A DNA stretch of 64,000 bases from the NCBI RefSeq assembly GCF_027580225.2, contig NW_027395284.1, forward strand, positions 2,995,478 to 3,059,477, read 5' to 3'. The translations under genes were made by a program, and so were the position numbers. Below the pieces are notes generated by a model that saw nothing but the letters and a program-made list of their open reading frames with translations, was not told where the DNA came from and did not search any database. Shown in pieces: positions 1 through 12,600 of this stretch. Position 1 is the stretch's first letter; the number at the start of each line of letters is the position of its first letter. The DNA comes from Misgurnus anguillicaudatus. Its lineage: Eukaryota > Chordata > Actinopteri > Cypriniformes > Cobitidae.

Positions 1-412
1 TTAGATTTTTAAATTATAAATATTTCCATGTCAAAGAACCCAAATGCAGTCATGGACACTTGCGGTAATGAAAATTTTCCCATTAAATGTGAAAAAAATT
101 TGTATGATATCATTTGAAATCATGTGCAAAATAGTACGTGAAGAGATGTTTGTAACTGTATGCTTCCTATTTTGATACTTTGCATTTACTCTATCAAAAT
201 GTTTCATGACGCCTCATAAGTCTAATTTCTTGAGAATCACCCAATGGCATTGATTTGGGTAGTTCTATTTGTTGGACCAATGACATATGGAGGGTGTTGG
301 GGTTCTTGATGGAATAGAGACGTTGTTGTGTGTGGTACACACAGCTTCATAGGAAACAAATGTATTTACCATCAATGTGATTTTTACACAGTAATTGTAT
401 GTTATCCTTTAG

Positions 413-611
413 GCGCAATTACTCTGAGATCGAGCTGCTCTTTCAGCTGCTGAGAGCCTTTACGGGCCGCTTCCTGTGCAACATGACTTTCCTGAAGGAG
501 TACATGGAGGAGGAGATCCCTAAGAACTACAGCATCACGCACAAACGGGCCCTCTTTTTCCGCTTTGTGGAGTTCAATGACCCGCACTTCAATGATGAGC
601 TTAAGGCAAAG
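413..611 (+). CDS. trrap: trrap exon 1 of the window
   Basis: It is 199 nt long, with acceptor AG at 411-412 and donor GT at 612. It enters with the last base of a split Arg codon, reads NYSEIELLFQLLRAF, and ends LKAK. The segment EEEIPKNYSITHKRALFFRF is a well-conserved TRRAP solenoid stretch. The preceding exon is outside the window. Confidence 0.96.
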
Positions 612-3600
612 GTGAGGATATGCGCATATCTGCCATCTGTGGAATTTTAACATGGTAGGAAACGCTCTCAATTTTGTCTTTACAATGACCTCTGATATTT
701 GATTACGAGCTGCCCACAAGCATGACGGATCCAGCGACAGTGTAGACGGTGTTACTTTTCACACTCCGCTGTCAGCATTACAATAAGCACCTCTGTGGTC
801 AAATTTCTGCTGTCATGCCCCCTTAGCGCTGGCCATTTAATCTGGCTTAATAATAACCGGAATTTAGTGAATATGCATGCACTAGATTAGATGGCAACAG
901 GGACTGGCACATCTTACCATCAACCAATGCCTTTAAAAAGCACAGATGTTGTTGGAAATGGATGATAGTGGGATTTTTTTTTTTTGCTGGGACAGTGCAC
1001 TGCTAAAGATTGTCACATGGTTTTAGGAGGCAAGTGAAAATAAGTTAATATACAGTTTAGCAGATCAAAATCAACTGACATTGCATCAAGGCATTGCATA
1101 ATAATACAATACATGCATTCCCAAAGAATCAAACCCATATACAGAACCTGCCACTTTACCACATAAAGGATAAAAAAGTACCTGGATGAAGTCATTAGAT
1201 CAGTTAATGCTTAAATAATAAGGTATAAGGGAAGCAATAACAATAACATTACAGATCATAATCTTTGCTGTTTTTATTGCTAAGCGCATATTTGCTCTGC
1301 TAAATCACCCCTCGTAGCCAAACAGACGCTGCATCACGAACATTCCCCAGGAGACCTTGACAGCTGCATGCTCTTAACAGAATACATGTTTAAGGTGATG
1401 TTTGCAGGCAGATGGAGCCTTGTGGTTTGGATGTGATGGATTGTGCAAAAGAGGGTTTGTTGCGATCCATCACTCATGTAAGCAGTGGAGGGCCTCATTA
1501 GAATGAGGGGTATTAAAGGAACACCTGCAGCCTGATGGCCCTCGGATGGAGCAGCTTATTTTTGAATAGACCCACTCTCACTCACGCAACAGCTAACATG
1601 CACTACCGCAATCATCTCTGACAATACAGACTCTAACCTCTGTTAAAGGGAAGCACAGAGCTAGCTTTATCGTACTTGTAGCAACACTTGAAAAATGTAT
1701 GACATGGTTATTATCTCTCAGTATTGTTTGTCTTAATAATGTACATTGGAAAAGAAGTCATTAGCGTTCAGAGACACTAATTATACAACACGAGAGCTGA
1801 GGTCTGGAAAGTCAAGGTTGAGGGAATTGGGATCTTTGAGGCTCTGCAAACATACAGTCGAAAATAGACCAGTGTTGGGTATTGTATAGCGTTCATCAGA
1901 CTGATTAATATCACTGTGAGCCACCAAACTGTGTCTGTCCCTATCTGTTCTGTCATTGGCACTTCTTAATGGCTTTATTTCTCTGCACTGCCAAAGTTGA
2001 TAATTTACGCACATTTAATCAATTTATGGGATTTAAAATGTATGCTTAAAAACGTTAATCATATGAATCCATTAATACATTTTTCTCAAGCTATGGCAAT
2101 TTAAGGTCAAATAAGGCAAAAACAGGGCAGGGTTCTGGGACCTGCATTTGCAAGTAGGCGCACAGTGTTTGCAAGTTGCAAGTAGGCGCACGCCGCACGC
2201 AAGTAGGCGCACGCCGCACGCAAGTAGGCGCACGCCGCACGCAAGTAGGCGCACGCCGCACGCAAGTAGGCGCACGCCGCACGCAAGTAGGCGCACGCCG
2301 CACGCAAGTAGGCGCACGCCGCACGCAAGTAGGCGCACGCCGCACGCAAGTAGGCGCACGCCGCACGCAAGTAGGCGCACGCCGCACGCAAGTAGGCGCA
2401 CGCCGCACGCAAGTAGGCGCACGCCGCACGCAAGTAGGCGCACGCCGCACGCAAGTAGGCGCACGCCGCACGCAAGTAGGCGCACGCCGCACGCAAGTAG
2501 GCGCACGCCGCACGCAAGTAGGCGCACGCCGCACGCAAGTAGGCGCACGCCGCACGCAAGTAGGCGCACGCCGCACGCAAGTAGGCGCACGCCGCACGCA
2601 AGTAGGCGCACGCCGCACGCAAGTAGGCGCACGCCGCACGCAAGTAGGCGCACGCCGCACGCAAGTAGGCGCACGCCGCACGCAAGTAGGCGCACGCCGC
2701 ACGCAAGTGGTTTGTTTTTTAGTCTGTGGGGGGTGATTTTCAGTGTTCCAATTTCAGTATCCAATAAAATTCCTTGTGCCTCGTTTCCACTATCCAGGTG
2801 TTGCAGCACATACTGAACCCAGCCTTCCTGTCCAGCTTTGAGAAAGGGGAAGGGGAGCAGCTGCTGGGGCCACCCAATCCAGAGGGTGACAACCCTGAGA
2901 GCATCACTAGCGTCTTCATCACCAAGGTAACAACTTTCGCCAGCATCACCGATTTGGCTTCAATGGCTGTGCTGTCACTCCCTCTTCATCAAGTCACCAG
3001 ATCACCTAGTGTGACCTCTGGCTGTTATTTTACTGGCCAGAAATGTCAAGGCCACACTAAAGGTCATAGCGTTTGCTTTTAAAGCAAATCTGATGAGACG
3101 GAAAGGTGGAGGTTAATGTCTTCATTTATTTCACGCTTAAAATTGATTGTCTCTCCCCTCCTGGCTGTAATTATAACAAAGAGCAAACCAATCAGTCTAT
3201 TTGTTTCTAGGCTTTGTTTTTTTCACCTCTGACAGGGGACCGACCGTTTAATGTTAAATTTAGCTTTTAATTCGGTATTGTCTGATTTAACTGCGCTCTT
3301 ATCATCATTTCCTGTTCTCCTTTAAAATTAAATAAGCAAGCAAATGTTAAAGATTTAGGGGACTAAATTTAATAGATCTGAAAACATGTTCTGCATGTTT
3401 GTAATGGACGTCGCCCTGAAAATATTTTCTTCCAGGTGTTGGACCCTGAGAAACAGGCGGACCTGGCAGACTCTTTAAGGATCTACCTGCTTCAGTTTTC
3501 CACTCTGCTGGTTGAACACGCCCCTCATCACATCCATGACAACAACAAGAGTAGGAACAGCAAGCTGAGGCGTCTCATGACCTTCGCTTGGCCCTGCCTG

Positions 3601-6600
3601 CTCCCCAAAACATGCGTGGATCCCGCATGCAAGTACAGCGGCCACCTCCTACTGGCTCATATAATCGCCAAGTTTGCCATTCACAAGAAGATTGTACTAC
3701 AGGTAATAGAAACAAACTGAATGAAATTAACTCTTTGGTGAAAACTCACTACTCTTATCTAAAGTCTGTCTTTTGTTGTGAACCGCTACTAAACATTGAC
3801 GTTTCTGTTCTATGCAGGTTTTCCACAGTCTTCTGAAGGCTCACACCATGGAGGCCCGCGCCATCGTCCGTCAGGCCATGGCAATCCTCACGCCTGCGGT
3901 TCCTGCTCGGATGGAGGACGGCCATCAGATGCTCACACACTGGACCCGGAAGATTATCGTGGAAGAGGGCCACACAGTTCCTCAGCTGGTCCATATACTG
4001 CACCTTATAGTACAGCACTTCCGAGTATGTGACTTCAGTTGACTCATGCACACAATACAACAAAGGCTTTTTGGGACTTTAGCTTATTCACCGTATCCCC
4101 CAGAGTTAGATAAGTCCATGCATAGCTTTCTCATCTCCGTGCGTGCTGTAACTCTGTCTGACGCACCCACCGTTAGCCTAGCTTAGCACAAAGACTGGAA
4201 GTAAATGGCTCCAGCTAGCATACTGCTTCCAATAAGTGAATAACGCCAACTTTTTCTATTTATATGTGGTGATTTGTATAACTCTGGGGGATACAGTGAA
4301 TAAGCTAGTCTCAAAACGTCGGCATGTTCTTTTTAACCCTTGTTTGGGCACATTAAAATCATCATGCTGCTTTAGTTTTATGTAAGTCGCAAACTTGTTG
4401 AATATATCAGGATTTATTCTGTTTATCAATGTTTAAATTAGCATTTTCTATTTACTGAGGTTAGCCTAAACCTCTCATGTTTCTGTGCACAGGTATATTA
4501 CCCTGTTAGACATCACCTGGTTCAGCACATGATCAGCGCAATGCAGCGATTGGGCTTCACACCCAGTGTGACTATCGAGCAAAGGAAGTTAGCAGTGGAT
4601 CTGGCTGAGGTGGTCATCAAATGGGAGCTCCAGAGAATCAAAGACCAGCAGGTTTGTCGCTTATCATAAATGTCATGTAACAAAATGCTTTGTATAAATG
4701 ATCGAGATCTACAACGCAATTTATTTTTGCAGACGGAATCCGATGCAGATCCTGGAAATGTAGGCGAGGGTACGAGCGGATCCTCCGCTGTAAAAAGAGG
4801 AATATCCGTCGACTCTGCGCAGGACGTGAAGAGATTTCGCACGCCCGCTGGAGCTGTCGGCACGGTAAGGAAACCTTAAACCAACCGTGGCCTGTGTGTG
4901 ACCGCTGAAATCAGCCTCTCGCTCTCTCTGTCCTGATGGACTCTGCCACTTTTTAATAAATCAGCTTTATTGTGTTTGTGTCGGTTTAAGCAGGTATTCG
5001 CCCGCAGTCAGTCTATGCCGGGCACCGAGGCTCTCCTTACCAAACCTGTGGAGAAACCGCAAACTGATACCGTGGTCAACTTCCTCATCCGCATTGCCTG
5101 CCAGGTAAATGAAGAAATGTTGCTCCCGATTAATGAATCTCTCAAAAGTTTAAAAATAAAGTTTACTGCTATTTCTGCTTTTGCAGGTCAATGAAAGCAC
5201 TAATGTAGCTGGCTCTCCCGGTGAGCTGCTGTCGCGCCGTTGCGTGAACCTGATGAAGACAGCACTCAGACCGGACATGTGGCCTCGTGCCGAACTTAAA
5301 CTGCAGTGGTTCGACAAGCTCCTTATGACTGTGGTGAGTCTGAAAGCCATTAGTTAACCAAACAATGGCCACCTTTTTGCCTTTAAGATCAATATGAAAC
5401 ACTGAATTATTTCTGTAATCTGAATAAAACATTGATATTCATTAAAATAAAATAATTGGAGGGTGGTACTTTATCCACCATGAATTTATTAGGTCATGAA
5501 AAAAGTGGCCATTATATATCAAGTGGTTGGAGGAAAGGGGTTGAAAAGTACAAAGAATCCTGTCTTGTCATCTTTGAAAAAAGTCCTCTAAAAAAGTTTA
5601 AAGAGTGAAGTCTTCATCCTGGAGAGGATCTTTTGGTGTTCCTGTCATTTGTCATATGCCGTTCCTCTCACATCTTCATTACCTCCAGTGCCTTTCCAAG
5701 AGCGGTTTTGATACCCGCCAAATCGATATTGCTGCTCTTATGACTGATTTTTCTTTCTTTGAAGTTCACCGGTGTGACTAATTCAGCTGTCATATGAGAA
5801 AACATCTCTCAGGCATTGTGAACTTCAACTATCTGCACTATTATTACTGTAACCTCCCAGCACAGTGCCAGTGTCAGACATTTGTGATGGAAACACTTAT
5901 GATATGGCCCAGTTACTCGGTGTGCAGAGAGGAATCTTTTTATTACCCTTGCTTATCAATAGATCAGATTCCACATGGAAAATTCTTGGAAATCGGAATT
6001 GCAATGTTGTTTTGGTTGGAATAACATGAATGCCTTTGGCAATTTCTCCTTTTACTTCGACAACAGCTTTTTGGCAATAAATTGAGGATCAGGACACGCT
6101 TTAGGTGTGTAATTGATTCTTTAAGCATTTTATTATTCTTGTGTTGCCTCAGAAAATTCTAGGAAAGGATCAGTTTCAAAAGCTTCTGAAATCTTCTGAT
6201 TCTTAATTTTAATCGTCAATCTCTGTATGCCAAGATTTGTATCTGTATCCCACTTGTAATTAGGACGCTCATTTACATTTATCTCATAAATACCATCATT
6301 CCAGCATGCCTTGAAGGCAGCAACCTTGCATGCTTTATTTCTGTATGTGTGACACTCAGCTGTCTATTCAAGGGCAAATACTGACAGTGAGTGACTCATT
6401 GTATTTTTGCTCAAGTTGCGGATAATCTTTATATTTTGGGATTAGCCTACGTATTCCTTCCCAATAAACTCATTTTAGCTCTTTCAAATTTCATTGTATA
6501 TATGTCATGCAGTGTCTCTACTTTTGTGCCAATCAGGGGAGTATTTCTGTACTGCCATGCCTCCAATCTATATTTCTTTATTTTCAGAATAGGTCAGTAC

Positions 6601-9600
6601 CAATCTATCTATGGTACGAGTTTGACAAGCAGGTCATTCAGCTTCTGTGCACCAAAGCACTGTGAGGGCGTGAGCTGCTCTCTTATCTGAGCTAATGAAC
6701 AGCTCCGCAAATCCCATTGCCTTTTATCATCTCATTGTGCTGGATTGTCAGTGATTAAACAACAGGATTTAGGGGCTGGGCTTAGCTTTGTGCAAATCTG
6801 CTTGTAGGTCCCTTGGTCCTCAGGGGCCATATTTAACTCTGTTGTCAATATTATATGCGTCTCTCCTTTCAGTGAGAACCTATATTTAACGTGATTTTGC
6901 ATTCATTGTACCAACATGTGCACTGTTTGGCATACGCAAATTAATGGTTTATTCATTATAACACTTTATGGTTTTGTCTTACTACTTGCCCTAATAAAAA
7001 AAATTGTATGCACTAAAATTATGTCTGCAGAAAATGGCGTCAGAAAATACCATAGAAATGTTTTTTTTTTGCGTACAATAACCGTATATTTGGATAAAAT
7101 GTTCACATATTTTCCCATATTCGATGATCGTTTAAATTAACGATCAATCAATCGTATAATCGTTAACTGTAACAGTGCAATACAGCAGTGGCATATAGCC
7201 GATGACATAAAAGTGTGCGTAAAAACGCCAGCTTCTTCACGCAAATTAAAAGATTTTATTTTGTCTAAACAACATGCTAGTGGGATTGTAAAATGAGTCA
7301 ATGTAGGTAGTGTTTTGATAAAAATCATAAATTTAATCTTGTAATGAAATATAATGACTAATAGACACAGTGTATAACTCCGCCTCACATGGGCATTTTG
7401 CCCAGTCGCATAAAGGTCTGTGCGTCCATGACAAAATAAAAGTTTCATTATCATCAAGTGTTATTTTTCTAGTTGTTGTTCACCTCTCTTTCCGAGTCAT
7501 TTGTTGTAATTATATCCAAGAAGCACACGAAGGGCACTTTTCCCGTTGTCACCTCAGCTACGATCTGCAGCGTACTATCAGGAAAGATGCTTATATTATG
7601 AAGAATTCAACCTTTCATTAAAAAAAAAACCGCAACAGTCAACTTGGCTGGTGTGTAGCGCCTCAGCCAGTCAATAATGATGATCAATGATATATGTTAC
7701 GGGCGTTCAGAGTGTAACGATGTAACGTCATTTACAGTTTACATTTTAGTTTCTTGCCAGAATTTAAGATTACATTTTAATCTGTTCATTAAAAACGGCT
7801 TCTGGTCTCCTACCCTGTGTATAGCAGCGTGTTTCTGTGTTAATCTTCAGGCATCCCTCTATCGGACCCTATCAGATCCACGGCTGATGCCATTTCATTG
7901 CGCTAGCAGCTAGCCTTGTGAGCCCAGCATCATTGTGATCATGGCTAGTTTAACTTCTGCGCACTTGTTTCATTTTTTTTCACCGGCTGTATGTGCTTTG
8001 CACAGGCACCTCACACACGTGCTTGCTTTTTCGACAATTGTTAAGTTTTATCGATTTAATTATTATCGACAATTAATCGAAGATCGATTAATTGTTAACA
8101 TCCCTAGTGCATTAGTGTTAGTGTTGAAGGGTATATGTTAGAATCCACTTTGAAATATGTCCCAATTTTCTTGCTTTACTTTGTCTTTAAAGGGATAGTT
8201 CAGCAAAAAATGAACATTTTCTCATGATTTATCCTCAAACCATCCGAGATACATATATCCATCATCTTTCAGACAAACACAATTTGAGTTATTTTAGAAA
8301 ATGTCCTGGCTCTTCCCAGCTTTATAACGGTAGAAAACAGGGTCCACGACTTTTAGCCCAGTAAAGTGCGCCCATCCTCCACAAAAGTAATCCTTACGAC
8401 TCCAGGGGGTTAATAAAGGTCTTCTGAGAGTAGTTGATGTGATTTTTCAAGAAAAATATCCATATTAAAAACTTTACAAACTAAAATAAAAAGCTTCTGG
8501 TAACAACGCCATCTTGGACTCCTATGCATTTACGTGGGAGTATCAGCATATGATGCATAGTGATGTAGTGGCTTAGTGACTAACGCGGAAGTACATAGGA
8601 GAGAGCTTAAAACAAGGATTTTAAAAAAATGGTGGAGGATTTTGATATATTTTTCTTATAAAATTGCATCGATTGCCCTCATTTTCTAAAATAACTGGAA
8701 TTGTTTTTGTCTGAAAGATGATGGACATATGTGTACCTGATGGCTTGAGGGTGAGTAAATCATGGCGTAATCTTCATTTTTTGCTATACTCTCCCTTCAA
8801 AACTCTCATTTAAGTTAAAATGCAAAGTAAACCTATTACAAAAATAAACATGCCTTAGGTGCCCAATTTACCAGCGTATGTTGTTCTGTTTTTTTATTTT
8901 TTTAGGAGCAGCCCGCCCAGGCAAACTTCTCCAACATCTGCACAGGGCTGGAGATTCTCAGCTTCCTTCTGTCAGTGCTGCAGCCTCCGGCCATCCTCGC
9001 TCACTTCAAGCCCCTGCAGCGCGGCATCGCAGCTTGCATGACTTGCGGCAACACTAAAGTGTTGCGTGCGGTGCACACCCTCCTGTCCAGGCTCATGAGC
9101 ACCTTCCCTACAGAGCCCAGTGAGTAGATCAGCCACGACTGATGCAATATCTTTTCCTGGAGGTCTCAGTTGAGCATAGCTGTGGATATATGTAGGGCAA
9201 ACAATAATTCCCTCATTTGATTTAAAGCACATCCAGAGAGCGGGATGCAGTCAAAGGGAATCATTTACAGGCTAGTGTTACGCTCTACAGCTGCCAACAG
9301 ACAAATAAACAGCTTGACTGTCTACACATAAGACATTACAAAAGTCAGAAATGTGCTGAATGTTTGTGCTAATTTTGTTAAATCTTTTAAATCTCATAGG
9401 CTGCGAAGCTTTAGTACTGTATATGCAGCACATTAATAACATTAAACCATATTGGTTTTTGTGTTGGGAAATTTTGTCATGAGATGCAAAAATGCAATTT
9501 ACTAGCATTTTCAATTTGGAAATAAAATAATTTAACATTTTGTTATTTACTTATTTCTTTATTTTCTTAAACGTATCCAGGTTGTGCTTATTTTGGAAGC

Positions 9601-12600
9601 CTTTTTTTCAGTATGTTTTGTTTCTTTCCCCAGGCACATCCTCTGTGGCTTCAAAATATGAAGAGCTGGAGTGTTTGTATGCTGCCGTAGGGAAAGTCAT
9701 TTATGAAGGCCTCACCAACTATGAGAAAGCCACCAGTGCAAACCCAACTCAACTATTTGGTGAGAAACTTTATAACAGCTGCATGAGACCAAAGGAAGTT
9801 ATTTTGGAAACTTATTCACCGACACATTCATTTGTACTGTTAAAGGCCTTCTTGATTATGATTTCACTTTTTTTAAAGGGACATTTCACTTTTTTTGAAA
9901 ATATGCCCATTTTCCTGCTCCCCTAGAGATAAACATGTGATTCTTACCGTTTTGTAATCCATTCAGCTGATCTCCGGGTCTGGCGCTAGCACTTTTAGCA
10001 TAGCTTAGCACAATTCATTGAATCTGATTAGACCAGGGCTATTCAATTGGCGGCCCGCGGGCCAAACCCGGCCCCCAAGGTAATTTGATCCGGCCCTTTA
10101 TGTAGTATGTAAAAAAGACATCTCTAAAATAAATTTAGTAAGTTAGACAACGGGCCGTACAGTTACGAGTTGTTGCGCGTGCGTCTGTTTCATGCAGCAT
10201 GAGCTGCAGAGCGCGAGTCACGTGACTGGTGCGAGCAGCTGTGTCACGTGATTATATTCGCGCTTTGTCCACAAGTTCAAAGCGATCGCCTCCCCCGCTC
10301 GCGCCCGCGTCTCAAGACGCGATAGCTGACAGACAGTGGTGAGTTAAGAGACCGGACTCTATGGTTGTTTTAACTTTATTTGTTGTATTTTCAGCTTAAA
10401 ACACTGCCTTTTCCGACAATTGTTGTCTGATATGTTTATGCTTATCCACAATGACATTAACGTTAGATAAAGGAAACTCATTGAAACGATTTTGTGAACT
10501 AGACAAAAAGATCCTGGAGTTTCTCCAAAATTCAAAGCAGACAAAGGCTCAAATATTATGCGAGTCATCGTTCTCACACAAGAATGCAATTAAAACGAGT
10601 AACAGTTAGTCGCCTATCGCTCACAGCCCAGCACCTGCACCACTGTATGCGTATCATGCTGACAAACATACACCTGATTTTACTGCTCTTGCGAAATCTA
10701 AAAACATATTCTGTTTATTAGAAGGTAGCCTAATGTTTGCCAGTTATTAAGATGGCTGTTGTAGTTTAAAAAGGGGTACTGTATTAATTAGCTTTTGACA
10801 AAAACAGCATAAAACAATTATGTTCCATATTATAAACTTTTTTGTTATGTGCACTGAAATGAGTAAATGAGTTAAATTCTCAATGAGTGTGATATGGATC
10901 TTATTTACCTATTTAAATGTAGAATAAAGCTTACTTGGGCATCTTACTTATGTTGTTATGCAATTTTAAAATACAACAAACATGTCTGGATGTAGAAAAA
11001 GCCTACTTTGACATCTTACAATGCACTAATGTTGTTGAATGCAGTTTCAAAATACATGTTTGTAGAAAAAGCCTATTGTACAATGCACTGATTTTGTTGT
11101 TATGCAGTTTTAAAATACAACATGAATATGTTTAAATGTAGAAAAATTTAGTCATCATCACTGTTATATCTCCGGCCCCTCATTTAAGATACTTTTTATG
11201 AACTGGCCCCCACGACAAACTAATTGAATAGCCCTGGATTAGACCATTAGCAATGCGCTAAAAACTAACCAAAGAGTTTCAATATTTTTCCTGTTCCAAA
11301 CTTGACTCTTTACTGATGTAACATGGCTGCAGCAGGCGTAGTGATATTGCGCACTGCCCGAAAATAGTCCCCTTGGTTACTTTCAATAGCAGGGGACTAT
11401 TTTCGGGCAGTGCATAATATCACTGCACCTGCTGCAGCCATGTTACATCAGCAAAGTCCTTGATTATTACGCCAGAATGAGAGTATAGTTCCTAGCCATA
11501 TCTGCCAGGAAAATCGCAGCTTTTAATTTTCCGGCGGTCTTAGTACACGATGTCACTACAGAAGAGTCAAGTTTTAAATAGGAAAAATATCAAAACTCTT
11601 TGGTTATTTTTAAGCGCGATGCTAATGGTCTAATCAGATTCAATCGATGTGCTAAGCTATGCTATGGTGCTAGCGCCAGACCCGGAAATCAGCTGAATGG
11701 ATTCCAAAACAGTAAGAATCAAATGTTTAACTCTAGAGGAGCTGGAAAATTAGCATATTTACAAAAAAAGTGGAATGTCCCTTTAACTTCGGTTAGTGTG
11801 TAATGTTGCTGTTTGAACATAAACAACATCTGAAAAGTTACAACGCTCAAAACTTAATCCACAGAAATCGCTTCTCATAAACTACAAACGAACGGCTGCA
11901 AACCACAGTGAGCTTCTTCCTGGGTTAGTGACATCACAAACCCCAAAGTTTACATAAACCATGCCCCTGACCACATTTTACAAAGCGGGTGAGGCCATAT
12001 TGGACTACTTTTTATTTTATAGACCGTTTTAGCAGTAACAACATAAACAAGCGGCTTTCGTGGTCAACACGTAACTTCCGGTAAACTCCGCTAAGAATAA
12101 ATAACAACAAAGTCCTTTTAAAGTAGTTTATTTATATAACAAGTAGGGCTGAAACGATTCATCGAGTTACTCGATTCAAAAAATTTCTAGAGGCAAAAAT
12201 TCTGCCTCGAAGCCTCGTTAAATTCCTATGACGCGCACTACACACGCCGAGATCTGATTCACACGGACCGTTGTTCAATGTTCAGGAAGCACATCATAGC
12301 GTGTGGTACATTTTTAATTTAGTTGGCGCGATGGCGGAGCGAATATGTCCATAAACGGCAGAGAGAGAATGTCTAAAGTTTGGGATCATTACATTATCAT
12401 TACATTCAGCATCTGAACCGAAAACATCCACTGCCGTTTCACCAAGCGAGCGTCGATGAAACAAGGTAACGTAGCTTCCGCTGATTTTAATCCCATACTG
12501 TATTTGTAGCGATGTCGTTATGCGGTTTGACTAGATATGATGTTTAGCTTTGATGTTTTTAAGTAGTAAACGTATTCATGTTCAATTGCAGGAGAGTATA

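Larger units (their letters stand above)
9873..11786. mobile_element. Large palindromic TTAA element (piggyBac-like MITE), split by a hAT insertion
   Basis: The ends are TTAAAGGGACATTTCACTTT and its near reverse complement AAGTGGAATGTCCCTTTAA, so the repeat ends in AGGGACA with TTAA on both sides. Inverted arms include GATCTCCGGGTCTGGCGCTAG at about 9970 and its complement at about 11670-11690. Without the hAT it would be about 700 bp. The left arm lacks about 110 bp present in the right arm (about 11455-11560). Shorter relatives lie at 21612, 30943 and 61197. It carries no transposase, so it is non-autonomous. Confidence 0.85.

Noticed and set aside
402..719. 105-codon minus-strand frame
   Set aside because: It is antisense to trrap exon 1, whose plus-strand reading is strongly conserved.
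2150..2708. CRISPR-like array
   Set aside because: The units are contiguous with no unique spacers, and the organism is a vertebrate.
2072..2816. Several long open frames of 186-245 codons on both strands with 7-residue repeats
   Set aside because: They are read through the 21-bp minisatellite. The period is a multiple of three and lacks stops, so they arise in most frames at once and match no protein.
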